64,000 bases of DNA from positions 4,402,001 through 4,466,000 of the forward strand of contig NZ_CP084032.1 of the NCBI RefSeq assembly GCF_020181655.1. Reading direction: 5' to 3'. The notes under the pieces are model-generated. The model was not told the DNA's origin. It did no database searches and was given only the letters and a program-made list of their open reading frames with translations. Positions 19,003-29,211 of this stretch are shown one piece after another. Each line of letters starts with the position of its first letter. The stretch's first letter is position 1. Both the position numbers and the translations under genes were made by a program. The DNA is from Pectobacterium colocasium (GTDB lineage Bacteria > Pseudomonadota > Gammaproteobacteria > Enterobacterales > Enterobacteriaceae).

Positions 19003-20088
19003 TCAGGCAAGGCAATCCGCTATTGAGGCCAGCACCATGTCATGCGCGACGCCGCCACGGACTTCCGACTGGCCAATTGCCGTTGGCAGTACCAGGCGTA
19101 GCTCGCCCGCCAGCACTTTCTTGTCGCGCATCATATGAGGAAGATAGGCTTCAGGCGCCATTTGCGCCGGGCCGTTCACCGGCAGGCCAGCGCGAATCAG
19201 CAGAGATTTGACTCGCTCAACGTCCTCAACGGAGAACTGCCCAAGGCGACGTGCCGTATGTGCAGCCATCACCATGCCTGCCGCAACCGCTTCGCCGTGA
19301 AGCCAGTTACCGTAGCCCATTTCCGCTTCGATGGCATGACCGTAAGTATGGCCCAAATTAAGCAGCGCACGCATACCACTTTCGCGTTCATCTGCCGCGA
19401 CCACTGCCGCTTTGATTTCACAGCAGCGTCGAATGCAGTAAGCCAGCGCGTCATGCTGTAACCCACGCACGGCTTCAATGTTTTCTTCGAGCCAAAGAAA
19501 GAAATCGCGATCCAGAATAATGCCGTACTTGATGACTTCCGCCAGCCCGGATGACAATTCCCGTGCCGGTAACGATTTCAGGCAATCCAGATCGATCACA
19601 ACCGATACGGGCTGGTAGAACGCCCCGATCATGTTTTTACCCAACGGGTGATTGACGGCGGTTTTACCACCGACGGAGGAATCTACCTGCGATAACAGCG
19701 TTGTCGGCACCTGAATAAACCGGACGCCACGCTGATAACTGGCCGCGGCAAAACCGGCTAAATCGCCGATGACACCGCCACCCAAGGCAACAATCGTCGT
19801 ATCACGACCATGCGGCTTCGCCAACAGAGCGCTGAAGACCTGATCCAATACGGCCAACGATTTGTACTGCTCGCCATCAGGTAAAATAACCTGATCGACA
19901 TGTACACCGTTGTTTTCCAGCACACCACGAACGCGGTCAAGATACAGAGGGGCCAACGTCTGGTTAGTCACCAGCATGGCCTGCTCCCCCGCTTTCAACG
20001 GCATAAAAGAAGCCGAATCATCAAATAATCCGGCGGCTATCGTAATGGGATAACTGCGTTCCCCAAGTGTTACGGTAATTCTTTCCAT
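19003..20088 (-). CDS. aroB: 3-Dehydroquinate synthase
   Basis: Second step of the shikimate pathway, converting DAHP to 3-dehydroquinate with NAD and a divalent metal. 361 residues. Landmarks are [21 protein letters not shown] (about 103-123, NAD binding), [42 protein letters not shown], and the metal His motifs [12 protein letters not shown] and [12 protein letters not shown]. 54 nt separate it from aroK, with which it is co-transcribed in enterobacteria. Confidence 0.98.
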   Translation of the reverse strand: MERITVTLGERSYPITIAAGLFDDSASFMPLKAGEQAMLVTNQTLAPLYLDRVRGVLENNGVHVDQVILPDGEQYKSLAVLDQVFSALLAKPHGRDTTIVALGGGVIGDLAGFAAASYQRGVRFIQVPTTLLSQVDSSVGGKTAVNHPLGKNMIGAFYQPVSVVIDLDCLKSLPARELSSGLAEVIKYGIILDRDFFLWLEENIEAVRGLQHDALAYCIRRCCEIKAAVVAADERESGMRALLNLGHTYGHAIEAEMGYGNWLHGEAVAAGMVMAAHTARRLGQFSVEDVERVKSLLIRAGLPVNGPAQMAPEAYLPHMMRDKKVLAGELRLVLPTAIGQSEVRGGVAHDMVLASIADCLA

Positions 20089-20142
20089 GCGCGTTAAACA
20101 ACCCGTTCAGGATCCGCTCAATACGGATATAAAGGTATGCTC

Positions 20143-20664
20143 TTAGTTACTTTCCAGCATATTGATAATCTGGTTAGCAACGACCTTGGCACTTTGCTCG
20201 TCAGTCCGAATGGTCACGTCAGCGATTTCTTCATAAAGCGGGTTCCGCTCTTTCGCCAGCGCTTCCAATACTTCACGTGGAGGGGTTTCAACCTGAAGTA
20301 ACGGACGCTTCTTATCACGCTGCGTGCGGGCCAGCTGTTTCTCGATCGTCGTTTCCAAATAAACGACAACGCCGCGCGCGGAAAGACGGTTACGCGTCTC
20401 ACGTGATTTGACTGAGCCACCGCCTGTCGCCAGTACGATGCCTTGCTTTTCCGTCAATTCATTAATGACTTTCTCTTCACGATCGCGGAAGCCTTCTTCG
20501 CCTTCCACATCGAATACCCAGCCCACATCAGCCCCAGTGCGTCGCTCAATTTCTTGATCGGAGTCGAAAAACTCCATATTGAGTTGCTGAGCTAACTGAC
20601 GGCCAATAGTGCTTTTGCCGGCACCCATAGGCCCAACCAGAAAGATATTGCGTTTCTCTGCCAT
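20143..20664 (-). CDS. aroK: Shikimate kinase I
   Basis: Phosphorylates shikimate; 173 residues. Walker A is in [18 protein letters not shown] (about 11-28), the shikimate-binding Asp is in [30 protein letters not shown], and [14 protein letters not shown] supplies the substrate-binding GGG. The lid region [12 protein letters not shown] follows. It heads the aroK-aroB-damX-dam-rpe-gph-trpS unit. A promoter should lie in the 349 bp between it and hofQ. Confidence 0.98.
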   Translation of the reverse strand: MAEKRNIFLVGPMGAGKSTIGRQLAQQLNMEFFDSDQEIERRTGADVGWVFDVEGEEGFRDREEKVINELTEKQGIVLATGGGSVKSRETRNRLSARGVVVYLETTIEKQLARTQRDKKRPLLQVETPPREVLEALAKERNPLYEEIADVTIRTDEQSAKVVANQIINMLESN

Positions 20665-21013
20665 GTTTTTTGGTATTACTAAGACAATTCGTTAATGATA
20701 ACCCGCCCCGCCAATCAACCCAGCGGCGGGACCTAAACTGAAACCTCATGAGCGATAGTGCGAGAATCAGACAAAAAATTATCTCAAGACTCAGGGTAGT
20801 TTGGCAACCGAATAAAATGTCACACCGACCACAGGTGGTCAATGCAGTATGTTTTATCGACATTTTCGGTGGAACAACACTTCAGTGCTCAATTCGCTAA
20901 CCCTTGTAAGCTAAATCCGCCGCAGCGTCAAACGCATAAGCGCGAACGCGACAAAATATTGCGCCCTGTCAGAAAAAAATAACCGCATGGCAGCAGTGCG
21001 CAACTGGGTTTGC
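20665..21013. other. Intergenic region between hofQ and aroK
   Basis: 349 bp without a supported gene. In enterobacteria the main promoter of the aroK operon and its mRNA leader lie here. I see no clear terminator for hofQ and no striking repeat; a short frame at 20546-20863 is not convincing. Confidence 0.4.
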
Positions 21014-22309
21014 TCATGATGAGGCAGGAATCAGCGTCGGCGTAATGAAAATCACCAATTCTCGTCGCGTGTGCTGTTGAGTATGGTTTCTGAACAGGTG
21101 ACCAAATACGGGAATCTCACCCAAGAGTGGCACTTGTCTGTCGCTGTTCTTTTTTTGCTGCTGGAAAATACCGCCCAATACGATAGTTTCACCATCGGCG
21201 ACCGTCACCTGAGTTTGGATCTCCTGTTTATCGATCGCTAACGCTTCGCCATTGTCACCCTGCTTAATCGTCTGTCCCGGCATGTTTTGACTAATTTTCA
21301 GGTTCAGGGTAATCCGACCGGCACGCAAAATATCCGGCGTGACCTCCATTCCGAGCACCGCTTCTTTAAACTCGATGGACGTCGATCCGCTGGCGCCGCT
21401 GGAAACCTGATACGGGATTTCCGTACCTTGTTTAATACTGGCGGTCTGCTGGTGCGCCGTAAACAGACGGGGGCTGGCAATAATTTCGACCTGGCTTTCC
21501 TGTTCCAGCGCCATGAGTTCCAGATCCAGTAGGCGACCATTCAATCGTGCTAAATGGAATCCCGCATTAATTGCCGGAGTGTCCACTGGTAGGCCGACAT
21601 TAAAATTATTCAGCCTGAGCGCTTTATTCGCCGCGTCCCCTTCCCCCAATCCCCAGTTAACGCCCAGTTCCTGAAGGTGCTCACTGCTGATGGTGACAAT
21701 GTGCGCCGCCAGTTGCACCTGCGCTAAGGGGAGATCGAGTGCCTTCACCCACGGTTCGAGCTGTGCCAGAGCCTCTTCCGTATCGCGAATCAATAAGGTA
21801 TTCGTTCGTTTATCCACGGTTACGCTGCCGCGCGCAGAGAGCAGTGTTCCACGCTGAGCCTGAACGCTGGCCGCCACTTCCGTCGCCTCGGCATACTGCA
21901 ACGCGACAGAGATATTGTGCAGCGGCAATTTCTGCGCCTGCTCCGCCATACGTTTGTCCTGCTCCTTCTCTAAAGACTCAAGGTGCCCGGCAGGGAAAAC
22001 CATCAGCACGTTACCGTTACGTTCTGCGCTGAGCTTCCCCATGCGCAGCACAATATCCAGCGCTTGCTGCCACGGTACGTCTGCCAGCCTTAAGCTCAGA
22101 TTCCCCGTCACGCCCGGCGCGATCACGACATTAAGCTGCTGGTGATCGGCTAATGCCTGTAGTACCCGCGGGATCGACGAATCCTCAAACGCCATCGATA
22201 CCGTATTTTCCGCACGAACCTGAAACGATGCGGTAAGAAAAAGTAGCCCGCTCCACACCATCGCCTGACATAACAGCATCATCTGACATAACATCCTAAT
22301 TTTCATCAC
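21014..22309 (-). CDS. hofQ: Outer-membrane secretin HofQ (PilQ/ComE type)
   Basis: Secretin homologue of the competence-type DNA-uptake machinery, linked in E. coli to use of DNA as nutrient. 431 residues with a signal peptide (about 1-33, SFQVRA). STN/N0-like and N1 domains (about 40-190) precede the secretin domain (about 240-425). The secretin signature shows as IPYQVSSGASGSTSIEFKEAVLGMEVTPDI and VADGETIVLGGIFQQQ through VPLLGEIPVFGHLFRN. It is the last gene of hofMNOPQ, 89 nt after hofP. Confidence 0.94.
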   Translation of the reverse strand: MMKIRMLCQMMLLCQAMVWSGLLFLTASFQVRAENTVSMAFEDSSIPRVLQALADHQQLNVVIAPGVTGNLSLRLADVPWQQALDIVLRMGKLSAERNGNVLMVFPAGHLESLEKEQDKRMAEQAQKLPLHNISVALQYAEATEVAASVQAQRGTLLSARGSVTVDKRTNTLLIRDTEEALAQLEPWVKALDLPLAQVQLAAHIVTISSEHLQELGVNWGLGEGDAANKALRLNNFNVGLPVDTPAINAGFHLARLNGRLLDLELMALEQESQVEIIASPRLFTAHQQTASIKQGTEIPYQVSSGASGSTSIEFKEAVLGMEVTPDILRAGRITLNLKISQNMPGQTIKQGDNGEALAIDKQEIQTQVTVADGETIVLGGIFQQQKKNSDRQVPLLGEIPVFGHLFRNHTQQHTRRELVIFITPTLIPASS

Positions 22310-22398
22310 TTTCCTTGTTATTGAGATACGCTGTTATCAGCGTTGTTTTCAAAGAGCGGCTGCCCAAAAACGAATACGCGCGACCAGGCAGGCTACGC

Positions 22399-22776
22399 CT
22401 ATTCCTCTGGCTTATTGATAAACGGAGAAGCCAGCAGCAGGCTATCTGGCAGGCCGTCACAGCCTGCGTCACGCAACGTCGGGACAAATTTGGCACCGGA
22501 TTTATCCAGTTGGCTAACCACCCAATACCCCGGAGGGATCGTCTCGCCGATCGCCAACCTGATCCAGCCAGCCTCTGGTTGCGCTAGCCAGCCAATCCAG
22601 CGCTCGCCAGAGCCAATCACACCTTTTAGCTGCCACGGTGGTAGCGCCGTTGAGGGTAAACAGCGCGTGGTGACCAACGGCTGAAAAGGATCGCTACGCA
22701 CTGCGGTGTTTTCTGCATGTACGCTATGCGACGCGAATAGCAGCACCAATGTGATACGGAACGAGGTGGGGCTCAT
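22399..22776 (-). CDS. hofP: HofP-like protein of the hof cluster
   Basis: Small exported protein, 125 residues, with an N-terminal hydrophobic segment (about 5-22). It has a PilP-like short beta domain with LPPWQLKGVIGSGERWIGWLAQPEAGW and GETIPPGYWVV, typical of inner-membrane lipoprotein-like linkers to the secretin. The assignment rests mostly on position between hofO and hofQ and on the WxLxGxIG-type motif. The ATG overlaps the hofO stop by 4 bp. Confidence 0.85.
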   Translation of the reverse strand: MSPTSFRITLVLLFASHSVHAENTAVRSDPFQPLVTTRCLPSTALPPWQLKGVIGSGERWIGWLAQPEAGWIRLAIGETIPPGYWVVSQLDKSGAKFVPTLRDAGCDGLPDSLLLASPFINKPEE

Positions 22777-23360
22777 GGCAACGCCTCCGGCCCGATCAGT
22801 GCTAATGCCACCTGAAGCTGCGGTGTTCCCGGCGGCGATGCGGTTGGAATCGCGTCAGACTTGATGCTCAACTGCGCAATACGCAGCACATAAGGCAGCG
22901 CAGCCAGTTCACGCAGCACCTGCAACACCCCCGTATAATCTGCGCTAAACGCCAATTGCCAACGTTCCTGATGAGGTTCCCCTGCGTGGCGCGGGGCCGG
23001 TTGCCAGGACAGCAGCGATGCACCAGCCTGTGCCAGCGGATCGACGATAAGCTGCGACAATCGGTCAGGCTGGAAAGGGGCGTCTTGCGTGATTTTCTCC
23101 GCTAATTTCTCGCGTAGCTCTGGCAACTGCGGCATCACGTCCAGCTTTTGCTGGATTTCCCGTAACGCGAAGCGTGCCTGAGCGGTTTGATCTTCGATAC
23201 CAAGTACCACCTGCCGAGACCCACCGATAAGTAGCCAGCCGACTAGCAGTCCGGTCGTGGCGACAAATGCCAACTGAAGGGCTATCTGTTGCCAGAGCGG
23301 TTTATTCACCAGCTCTGGCCGGCGTAGTACGACATCAATCAGGAGCGTTTGACTAATCAT
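22773..23360 (-). CDS. hofO: HofO-like inner-membrane protein (PilO type)
   Basis: 195 residues from the ATG at 23360 (MISQTLLIDVV), which overlaps the hofN stop by 8 bp. An earlier in-frame ATG at 23393 lies inside hofN and is less likely. One membrane segment at about 25-48 (LQLAFVATTGLLVGWLLIG) is followed by a coiled-coil stretch and a ferredoxin-like periplasmic domain, the PilO architecture. It belongs to the hof cluster that parallels pilMNOPQ of type IV pilus systems. Confidence 0.87.
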   Translation of the reverse strand: MISQTLLIDVVLRRPELVNKPLWQQIALQLAFVATTGLLVGWLLIGGSRQVVLGIEDQTAQARFALREIQQKLDVMPQLPELREKLAEKITQDAPFQPDRLSQLIVDPLAQAGASLLSWQPAPRHAGEPHQERWQLAFSADYTGVLQVLRELAALPYVLRIAQLSIKSDAIPTASPPGTPQLQVALALIGPEALP

Positions 23361-23922
23361 GGCCTTCCCCCAGTGAGGAAGTACCCACATCACGCCAATT
23401 AGCCTGAAAGGAAAAGCGCAACCCAGTGTTCACGCCACGCTCTTGGGAGGTATGCAGCAGCTGTACGCGGTCGACGGAAGCATGGCGCAATAATGCATGC
23501 TGTAGCGTAACGATATCGCGATAGCTTTCACTCACGCCTGAAAGTAACAGATGCGATCCACGGTCGGCGATTTCCGTCAGCCACAGACGTGCGGGCATCA
23601 TGCCTGCAATCTGCTCTAGCAAATGGAGGTTGCGACGATTGTCATTCAGGATTACCGCCTGAGCCCGTTCTTGTTCCAGATAGCGGCGCAGCGTTTCCTG
23701 CGCCTGGTGCGTTTGTTGATATCGCACCGTCAGTTGCTGTTGCTGGGCCAGCACCGTATTGAGTGTATCCTGTGCCTGTTGCTGCCTGTGCAGCCAAAAC
23801 AGATAACTCGCGGCGATAAGGCATAACGCCATCCCTATCTGTAGCCATAACAGCCCCAACCAGCGACGTGCCTGCCGATGCATCTGGACTTTCCGCCAGG
23901 GTAAAAGATTAATCAGCAGCAT
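23353..23922 (-). CDS. hofN: HofN-like inner-membrane protein (PilN type)
   Basis: 189 residues. The start MLLINLLPWRKVQMHRQARRW is the hallmark of PilN/HofN: a cytoplasmic INLLPWR peptide binds the PilM/HofM protein. A membrane segment follows at about 24-44, then a coiled coil (about 45-90) and a small periplasmic domain. It lies 2 bp after the hofM stop and overlaps hofO. Confidence 0.92.
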   Translation of the reverse strand: MLLINLLPWRKVQMHRQARRWLGLLWLQIGMALCLIAASYLFWLHRQQQAQDTLNTVLAQQQQLTVRYQQTHQAQETLRRYLEQERAQAVILNDNRRNLHLLEQIAGMMPARLWLTEIADRGSHLLLSGVSESYRDIVTLQHALLRHASVDRVQLLHTSQERGVNTGLRFSFQANWRDVGTSSLGEGHD

Positions 23923-23924
23923 AA

Positions 23925-24776
23925 TCAGGCATCCTCAGGGCGCAATGCCAGCCCACCCGCAATCGCAAAAGCCGGGGGAAAACTCGGCAGCGGCGGCTGC
24001 ATGTGGCTAAACACGGTAAACGGCGACCACGGCTGTAATACGTCAGCGATCTGGTTAGGTAAATCAGGCGAAACGCCAGAGTAGTAGGCGATACTATCGA
24101 CATCATGCTGATAGCGAGTACTCACAATCGATAAAATATCGGATTCATCATTCAGTTCATCAAGATGTATGAACCCCGAGTGAAAAGCGTGGTTTAGCGG
24201 GGATGCCCACAGCCAGCCCTCCAGCAGGCGATGCAGCAACAGGCGATGAGATTCCAGCCCTGCCAGTTGCGCCATCGTTCGGAGCGCACAGGTTGAAACA
24301 TCAAGAACATCAGGGCGTAACTCCACACGATCCAGACATGTCAGCCATCTATCAATTTCCTGTCGACGTGCTGCCGTCACCAGCAGAGAACCCTGTTCCT
24401 GCGGGTCTTCCCGATAGTCTATCGCCAGCGATTCGCTGCTAACTGGCAGCTTACGCGCCGCCATCGTTTCAATATAGAGACTACGCCCTGGCTCCTGTAA
24501 ACGCCGGTCGGGCATCGGCAGATGCTGCTGCAAGATCAGTTGGGCAGGAAACCCCACCCGTAGCGAAATGTGTCCAGGCAGCAAACGACGCCATGTACGC
24601 AAGGCCTCACAAAGCGCCTCAGTATGGTGTAAACTACCCGAGTGCAACGTATCGTCTGGTAGCGGACATTGCCACCAGTGACGAAGCTGCCAGCCATTGC
24701 GGCGGCGCTGAACCGCCAGAGCGCGCATGAAGCCGTTCTGTATATCTAATCCAACCCGCCAGATGTGATAAGCCAT
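23925..24776 (-). CDS. hofM: HofM (PilM-like actin-fold protein)
   Basis: Cytoplasmic assembly protein of the hof DNA-uptake cluster, 283 residues from the ATG at 24776 (MAYHIWRVGLDIQNG). That start matches the MAFKIWQIGL type beginning known in E. coli; an earlier ATG at 24800 would add eight residues. The C-terminus MQPPLPSFPPAFAIAGGLAL matches the family end. It is divergent from mrcA with 111 bp between, a shared promoter region. Confidence 0.9.
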   Translation of the reverse strand: MAYHIWRVGLDIQNGFMRALAVQRRRNGWQLRHWWQCPLPDDTLHSGSLHHTEALCEALRTWRRLLPGHISLRVGFPAQLILQQHLPMPDRRLQEPGRSLYIETMAARKLPVSSESLAIDYREDPQEQGSLLVTAARRQEIDRWLTCLDRVELRPDVLDVSTCALRTMAQLAGLESHRLLLHRLLEGWLWASPLNHAFHSGFIHLDELNDESDILSIVSTRYQHDVDSIAYYSGVSPDLPNQIADVLQPWSPFTVFSHMQPPLPSFPPAFAIAGGLALRPEDA

Positions 24777-24887
24777 GCTCAACCCGATTTCCTTATCCAA
24801 TAAACATATCCACAGTGCTGGCTTACCTTTATACTAGCGCCCGGTTGTTTATAAACTGTCCAAACGCTACTGAATGGAAAATCCCAG

Positions 24888-27443
24888 GTGAAGTTCGTAA
24901 AGTATCTATTCATCCTTGCAGTCTCTTGCATTCTGCTGGGAGCTGCCTCGATATACGGTTTGTACCGTTATATCGAACCCCAACTGCCCGATGTCGCCAC
25001 GCTGAAAGACGTTCGGCTACAAACGCCAATGCAGGTTTACAGCGCTGATGGCGAACTGATCGCCCAGTTTGGTGAAAAACGCCGTATCCCGCTCAAGCTG
25101 GACCAGATTCCCCCTGAGCTGGTACACGCCTTTATCGCGACCGAAGACAGCCGCTTCTACGATCACCACGGTGTCGACCCCGTCGGGATTATTCGCGCCG
25201 CGTCTATCGCGTTGACGTCTGGCCACGCCTCTCAAGGGGCGAGTACCATTACGCAACAGCTCGCCAGGAACTTCTTCCTAAGCCCGGAACGCACTCTGAT
25301 TCGTAAGATCAAGGAAGTGTTTCTGGCTATCCGCATTGAGCAGTTGCTGACCAAGGATGAAATCCTTGAGCTCTATCTGAACAAGATTTACCTCGGCTAT
25401 CGCGCCTATGGCGTTGGTGCGGCGGCACAGGTGTACTTTGGTCGCCCGGTTGATCAGTTGACGCTGAGCGAAATGGCGATGATCGCCGGCCTGCCGAAAG
25501 CACCGTCAACGTTCAACCCGCTCTATTCCTATGACCGCGCCGTTGCCCGCCGCAACGTGGTGCTTGCGCGCATGAAGGATGAAAACTACATCACGCAGGC
25601 GCAATACGATGCGGCGCGTAGCGAAACGCTGGTGGCGAATTATCACGCCCCAGAGATTTCGTTCTCCGCACCGTATGTCGCGGAAATGGCGCGGCAGGAA
25701 ATGGTGAAACGCTACGGTGAAGATGCGTATAACGACGGTTATAAGGTCTACACGACGGTCACCAAAAAATTGCAAACGGCCGCGCAGGATGCCCTGCGTA
25801 ATAACGTGATGGCCTATGACATGCGCCACGGTTATCGTGGCCCGAGTAAAGTGCTGTGGAAAGTGGGTGAAGGCACCTGGGATCAGGCGAAAATGATTAC
25901 CGCTCTGAAAGCGCTGCCGGTCTACGGTCCGCTCTCTCCGGCTATCGTCACCAGCACCACGGCAGACAACGCGATTGCAATCCTGTCTGACGGCAGCAAT
26001 ATTGCTCTGCCAATGGCAGGCATGCGCTGGGCACGTCCATACCGTTCCGATACGCAGCAAGGGCCAACGCCGAAACGCGTAACGGACGTGGTGCAGGCAG
26101 GCCAGCAGATCTGGGTACGCAAAGTCAATGATGACTGGTGGCTGGCACAGGTGCCGGACGTCAACTCCGCCATCGTTTCACTCAACCCGAAAGATGGTGC
26201 GATAGAAGCGCTGGTCGGCGGTTTTGACTTTAACCAAAGTAAATTCAACCGTGCGACGCAGGCTTTGCGTCAGATTGGTTCCAACATCAAACCGTTCCTG
26301 TACACCGCGGCGATGGACAAAGGGTTAACGCTGGCAACGATTCTGAACGACGTGCCGATCACCCGCTGGGATGCCGGCGCCGGATCTGACTGGCGGCCAA
26401 AAAACTCACCGGCAACCTATGATGGCCCGATCCGTCTGCGTCAGGGGCTGGGTCAGTCCAAAAACGTGGTGATGGTACGAGCCATGCGCGCGATGGGCGT
26501 GGATTATGCGGCGGATTACCTGCAACGCTTCGGTTTCCCGGCGCAGAATATCGTCCATACCGAGTCACTGGCGCTGGGTGCCGCTTCATTTACACCGCTC
26601 CAGGTTGTACGGGGTTATGCCGTTATGGCAAACGGCGGCTATCTGGTTGATCCCTATCTGATTACCAGAATAGAGAGCGAAGCGGGTGGTACGGTCTTTA
26701 CAGCGACGCCAAAAGTGGTCTGCGATACCTGTAACTTACCGCTAATCTACGGTGAAACGCCACGTTCTCCAGTGTTAGCGACCACTAACGTTGAAGACGT
26801 CGCCACATCAAACGAAACGCCACCGCAAGGTCTGCCGCAACCGGAGCTGGAGCCTGTCACACCAGAGGCGGCACAGCAAAGCGCCGCACAGCCTTACGCC
26901 CCGCACGTGATCAGTACGCCGCTGGCGTTCCTGATTAAAGACGCACTAAACAGTAACATTTTTGGCGAACCCGGCTGGATGGGAACAGGCTGGCGCGCGG
27001 GCCGAGAGTTGAAACGTCATGATATCGGCGGTAAAACCGGTACAACGAACAGTTCCAAAGATGCCTGGTTCTCCGGCTATGGTCCGAATCTGGTCACCTC
27101 GGTCTGGATCGGCTTTGACGATCACCGCCGCGATCTGGGTGCCAGCAGCGCCTCTGGCGTCATCAAAGACCAGATCTCCGGCTATGAAGGCGGTGCGAAA
27201 TCCGCACAGCCTGCGTGGGATGATTTCATGAAATCCGCGCTGGATGGCGTACCGGAACAGCCGTTGACACCACCACCCGGCGTCGTCAGCGTGGTCATTG
27301 ACCGCAGCAGCGGCAAGCTGTCCAACGGAGGCGGGAACAGCCGTTCCGAATACTTCATTGACGGAACACAGCCGAAAGAATATGAAGTGCATGAAGTCGG
27401 CACCACGCTGATGGATAACGGGCAAAGCGAAGAGCTGTTCTGA
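24888..27443 (+). CDS. mrcA: Penicillin-binding protein 1A
   Basis: Bifunctional class A peptidoglycan glycosyltransferase/transpeptidase, 851 residues. A membrane anchor is at about 7-25. The GT51 domain includes IATEDSRFYDHHGVDPVGIIRA and GASTITQQLARNFFLSPERTLIRK (about 80-145), with catalytic Glu in ATEDSRF. The OB-like insert precedes the transpeptidase, with catalytic Ser in RQIGSNIKPFLYTAAMDKG (about 463-481), SKN at QSKNVVM, and KTGTTN near 715. The GTG start matches the GTG of E. coli mrcA. A strong terminator follows. Confidence 0.98.
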   Translation: MKFVKYLFILAVSCILLGAASIYGLYRYIEPQLPDVATLKDVRLQTPMQVYSADGELIAQFGEKRRIPLKLDQIPPELVHAFIATEDSRFYDHHGVDPVGIIRAASIALTSGHASQGASTITQQLARNFFLSPERTLIRKIKEVFLAIRIEQLLTKDEILELYLNKIYLGYRAYGVGAAAQVYFGRPVDQLTLSEMAMIAGLPKAPSTFNPLYSYDRAVARRNVVLARMKDENYITQAQYDAARSETLVANYHAPEISFSAPYVAEMARQEMVKRYGEDAYNDGYKVYTTVTKKLQTAAQDALRNNVMAYDMRHGYRGPSKVLWKVGEGTWDQAKMITALKALPVYGPLSPAIVTSTTADNAIAILSDGSNIALPMAGMRWARPYRSDTQQGPTPKRVTDVVQAGQQIWVRKVNDDWWLAQVPDVNSAIVSLNPKDGAIEALVGGFDFNQSKFNRATQALRQIGSNIKPFLYTAAMDKGLTLATILNDVPITRWDAGAGSDWRPKNSPATYDGPIRLRQGLGQSKNVVMVRAMRAMGVDYAADYLQRFGFPAQNIVHTESLALGAASFTPLQVVRGYAVMANGGYLVDPYLITRIESEAGGTVFTATPKVVCDTCNLPLIYGETPRSPVLATTNVEDVATSNETPPQGLPQPELEPVTPEAAQQSAAQPYAPHVISTPLAFLIKDALNSNIFGEPGWMGTGWRAGRELKRHDIGGKTGTTNSSKDAWFSGYGPNLVTSVWIGFDDHRRDLGASSASGVIKDQISGYEGGAKSAQPAWDDFMKSALDGVPEQPLTPPPGVVSVVIDRSSGKLSNGGGNSRSEYFIDGTQPKEYEVHEVGTTLMDNGQSEELF

Positions 27444-27465
27444 TATCCGGTATCCATATGCATTG

Positions 27466-27496
27466 ATGGCCTTCCTGACGGAAGGCCATTTTTATT
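27466..27496 (+). terminator. Rho-independent terminator of mrcA
   Basis: 10-bp stem ATGGCCTTCC / GGAAGGCCAT with a TGAC loop followed by TTTTTATT, 23 nt after the mrcA stop. Confidence 0.9.
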
Positions 27497-27555
27497 GGCA
27501 CAACCCCTTGTAGACCACGCTATCGGCGTTCAATCCAGTACCTTTCAAACCACAA

Positions 27556-28980
27556 TCACTTTGGCACCACGGTGACAATTGCCCGACGATAGGAGAACAG
27601 ATTCGGTGTTCCCTCATCTTTCACCTGTAGAATGATATGAAAAGGCGTCGGTGTTTTAACGTCTGGCGCAACAAACTGCGTTTGCATCCCTGATGTGTTA
27701 ACCAACTTCACTTCTGGTGCAAAATGTACGCCTATCGCGGTGGCCGTGGGTTCCTTATATTGCCACCAGGTATAATTCACTTTGTCACCATCACGATCGT
27801 GAGAACCATCGGCAGATAGCGTCACGGTTTCCCCTGCTTTCACGTTGATCGCCACAATAGAACGTCCGGCCTGACCATTCAGCACAAGGTCGGGGTTATG
27901 GTTGGCTTTTTTACTGTCCTTCGTCAGCGTCCAGTCCATACGAGCAGCAAAATCATTCTGGAATGCGTCACGCCAGCGCCAGATCGTGGCCGAGGCGGTA
28001 CGGTACATTTTACCGTTATGACTCATGACCTGATCGGAGGTGCTGACGCGTAGCCCACTGGTGTCGCCCGGCACAATAGCCGCATAGCGCCCTCCCCAAC
28101 TGCCATATTCCGCGTGTTCTGGATCGCCAAGCCCGTTTTGAATCAGATAGAGGAATGAGGGTGTATCCCCTTCCATCGTATATTCAATCGCTGGGTAGAC
28201 CGCACCGAGCGGGCCTTTGCTACGGATATGTTTGCTCAGCCATTCGTTATTCACCTGACTCATATCGCTGCCTTCGGCAAACGACGAAGACATGCCGATC
28301 CAGGTAGAGAGGAAATAATCATTCCAGGCATGGATACTGGTGATATAGCGCAGCGTCGGGAAATTCGCGCGAATCCAGGCTCCGGTATTATCCTGATCGG
28401 AAATCGCATACACGCGAATCTTACTGACAAACGTCGCCACCTGCTCCGGCGTGCGAGTCGCACGTACGTCATGCAGCGCCTGTGCTAAGTCTACTGCTCC
28501 GCCCCATACCGTAACCCACAGAGGACGCGTGTCCTGTTTGTCCACCGCCTGAATGATCAACCTGGAGGCCTCTGTCGCTTTATTATCACCCACGACGTCC
28601 ATGCCAAATCCGGCACGGCCAGATTTGACAACCTGACGTAATGCTTCCGAAGAAGGGTAGCCGGACGCATGCTGGCGCAGGTTAGGTAACACCTGCTCGT
28701 AAGCATCAAGGCGCTGCATAATCATCTCTGGATTGACCTTATCCCTCAGCCAGGTTGAGGTCGTTGCCACAATCCCTTCGACATCGAACTCGTTACTGTA
28801 GAGCAGGAAGCGAACCAAAGACTGCGAATCATCAGGCTCGTTACCAATGTCCGTCAGAATAATGATTCGAGTTTTCTCTGTCGTCGTTTCCGCCGCCTGA
28901 CCCAGCGCAGGAAAGAGCAGCGTGCTCATCAGCGCCAGCAGCACCAATGGTGTACGTATGATCCCCTTCGGTATGTTCAT
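27556..28980 (-). CDS. Secreted DUF1593 protein (nucleoside-hydrolase-like fold)
   Basis: 474 residues from the ATG at 28980 (MNIPKGIIRTPL); an in-frame start at 29016 would add 12 residues. A signal peptide is evident at about 1-30 (LLFPALGQAAE). The N-terminal domain has RIIILTDIGNEPDDSQSLVRFLLYS, an Asp-rich loop reminiscent of the calcium-binding DTDxxxDD of nucleoside hydrolases. The C-terminal part (about 370-474) is a beta-rich Ig-like region with VTLSADGSHDRDGDKVNYTWWQYKEP. DUF1593 proteins often occur in plant-biomass degraders, so a role in hydrolysing a glycoside outside the cytoplasm is plausible but unproven. Confidence 0.82.
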   Translation of the reverse strand: MNIPKGIIRTPLVLLALMSTLLFPALGQAAETTTEKTRIIILTDIGNEPDDSQSLVRFLLYSNEFDVEGIVATTSTWLRDKVNPEMIMQRLDAYEQVLPNLRQHASGYPSSEALRQVVKSGRAGFGMDVVGDNKATEASRLIIQAVDKQDTRPLWVTVWGGAVDLAQALHDVRATRTPEQVATFVSKIRVYAISDQDNTGAWIRANFPTLRYITSIHAWNDYFLSTWIGMSSSFAEGSDMSQVNNEWLSKHIRSKGPLGAVYPAIEYTMEGDTPSFLYLIQNGLGDPEHAEYGSWGGRYAAIVPGDTSGLRVSTSDQVMSHNGKMYRTASATIWRWRDAFQNDFAARMDWTLTKDSKKANHNPDLVLNGQAGRSIVAINVKAGETVTLSADGSHDRDGDKVNYTWWQYKEPTATAIGVHFAPEVKLVNTSGMQTQFVAPDVKTPTPFHIILQVKDEGTPNLFSYRRAIVTVVPK

Positions 28981-29035
28981 CTTATCACTCTCTTTTGTCG
29001 GTGTTGTTTTACCCATTTATCAGGGCTGAAAAACA

Positions 29036-29082
29036 AAAAAACCCGCCGTGAATAGCAGGTTTTGCTATCCACGGCAGGTTCG
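29036..29082 (-). terminator. Terminator on the minus strand downstream of nudE
   Basis: Read on the minus strand: a stem of about 15 bp with two mismatches (CCTGCCGTGGATAGCA / TGCTATTCACGGCGGG) followed by TTTTTTTG. It lies about 130 nt after nudE and just upstream of the DUF1593 gene, so it separates the two transcripts. Confidence 0.82.
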
Positions 29083-29211
29083 CCTTCATTCATCAGTCAC
29101 GCCCTGTGCAGACGTTATAGACGTCCGCATCGGTCACGACAACGCGTTAAAAAAGGATGTGTGACCGATATCACCGGAAAAGACGTATGCTTTCCGTTAT
29201 GCCACAGGAAA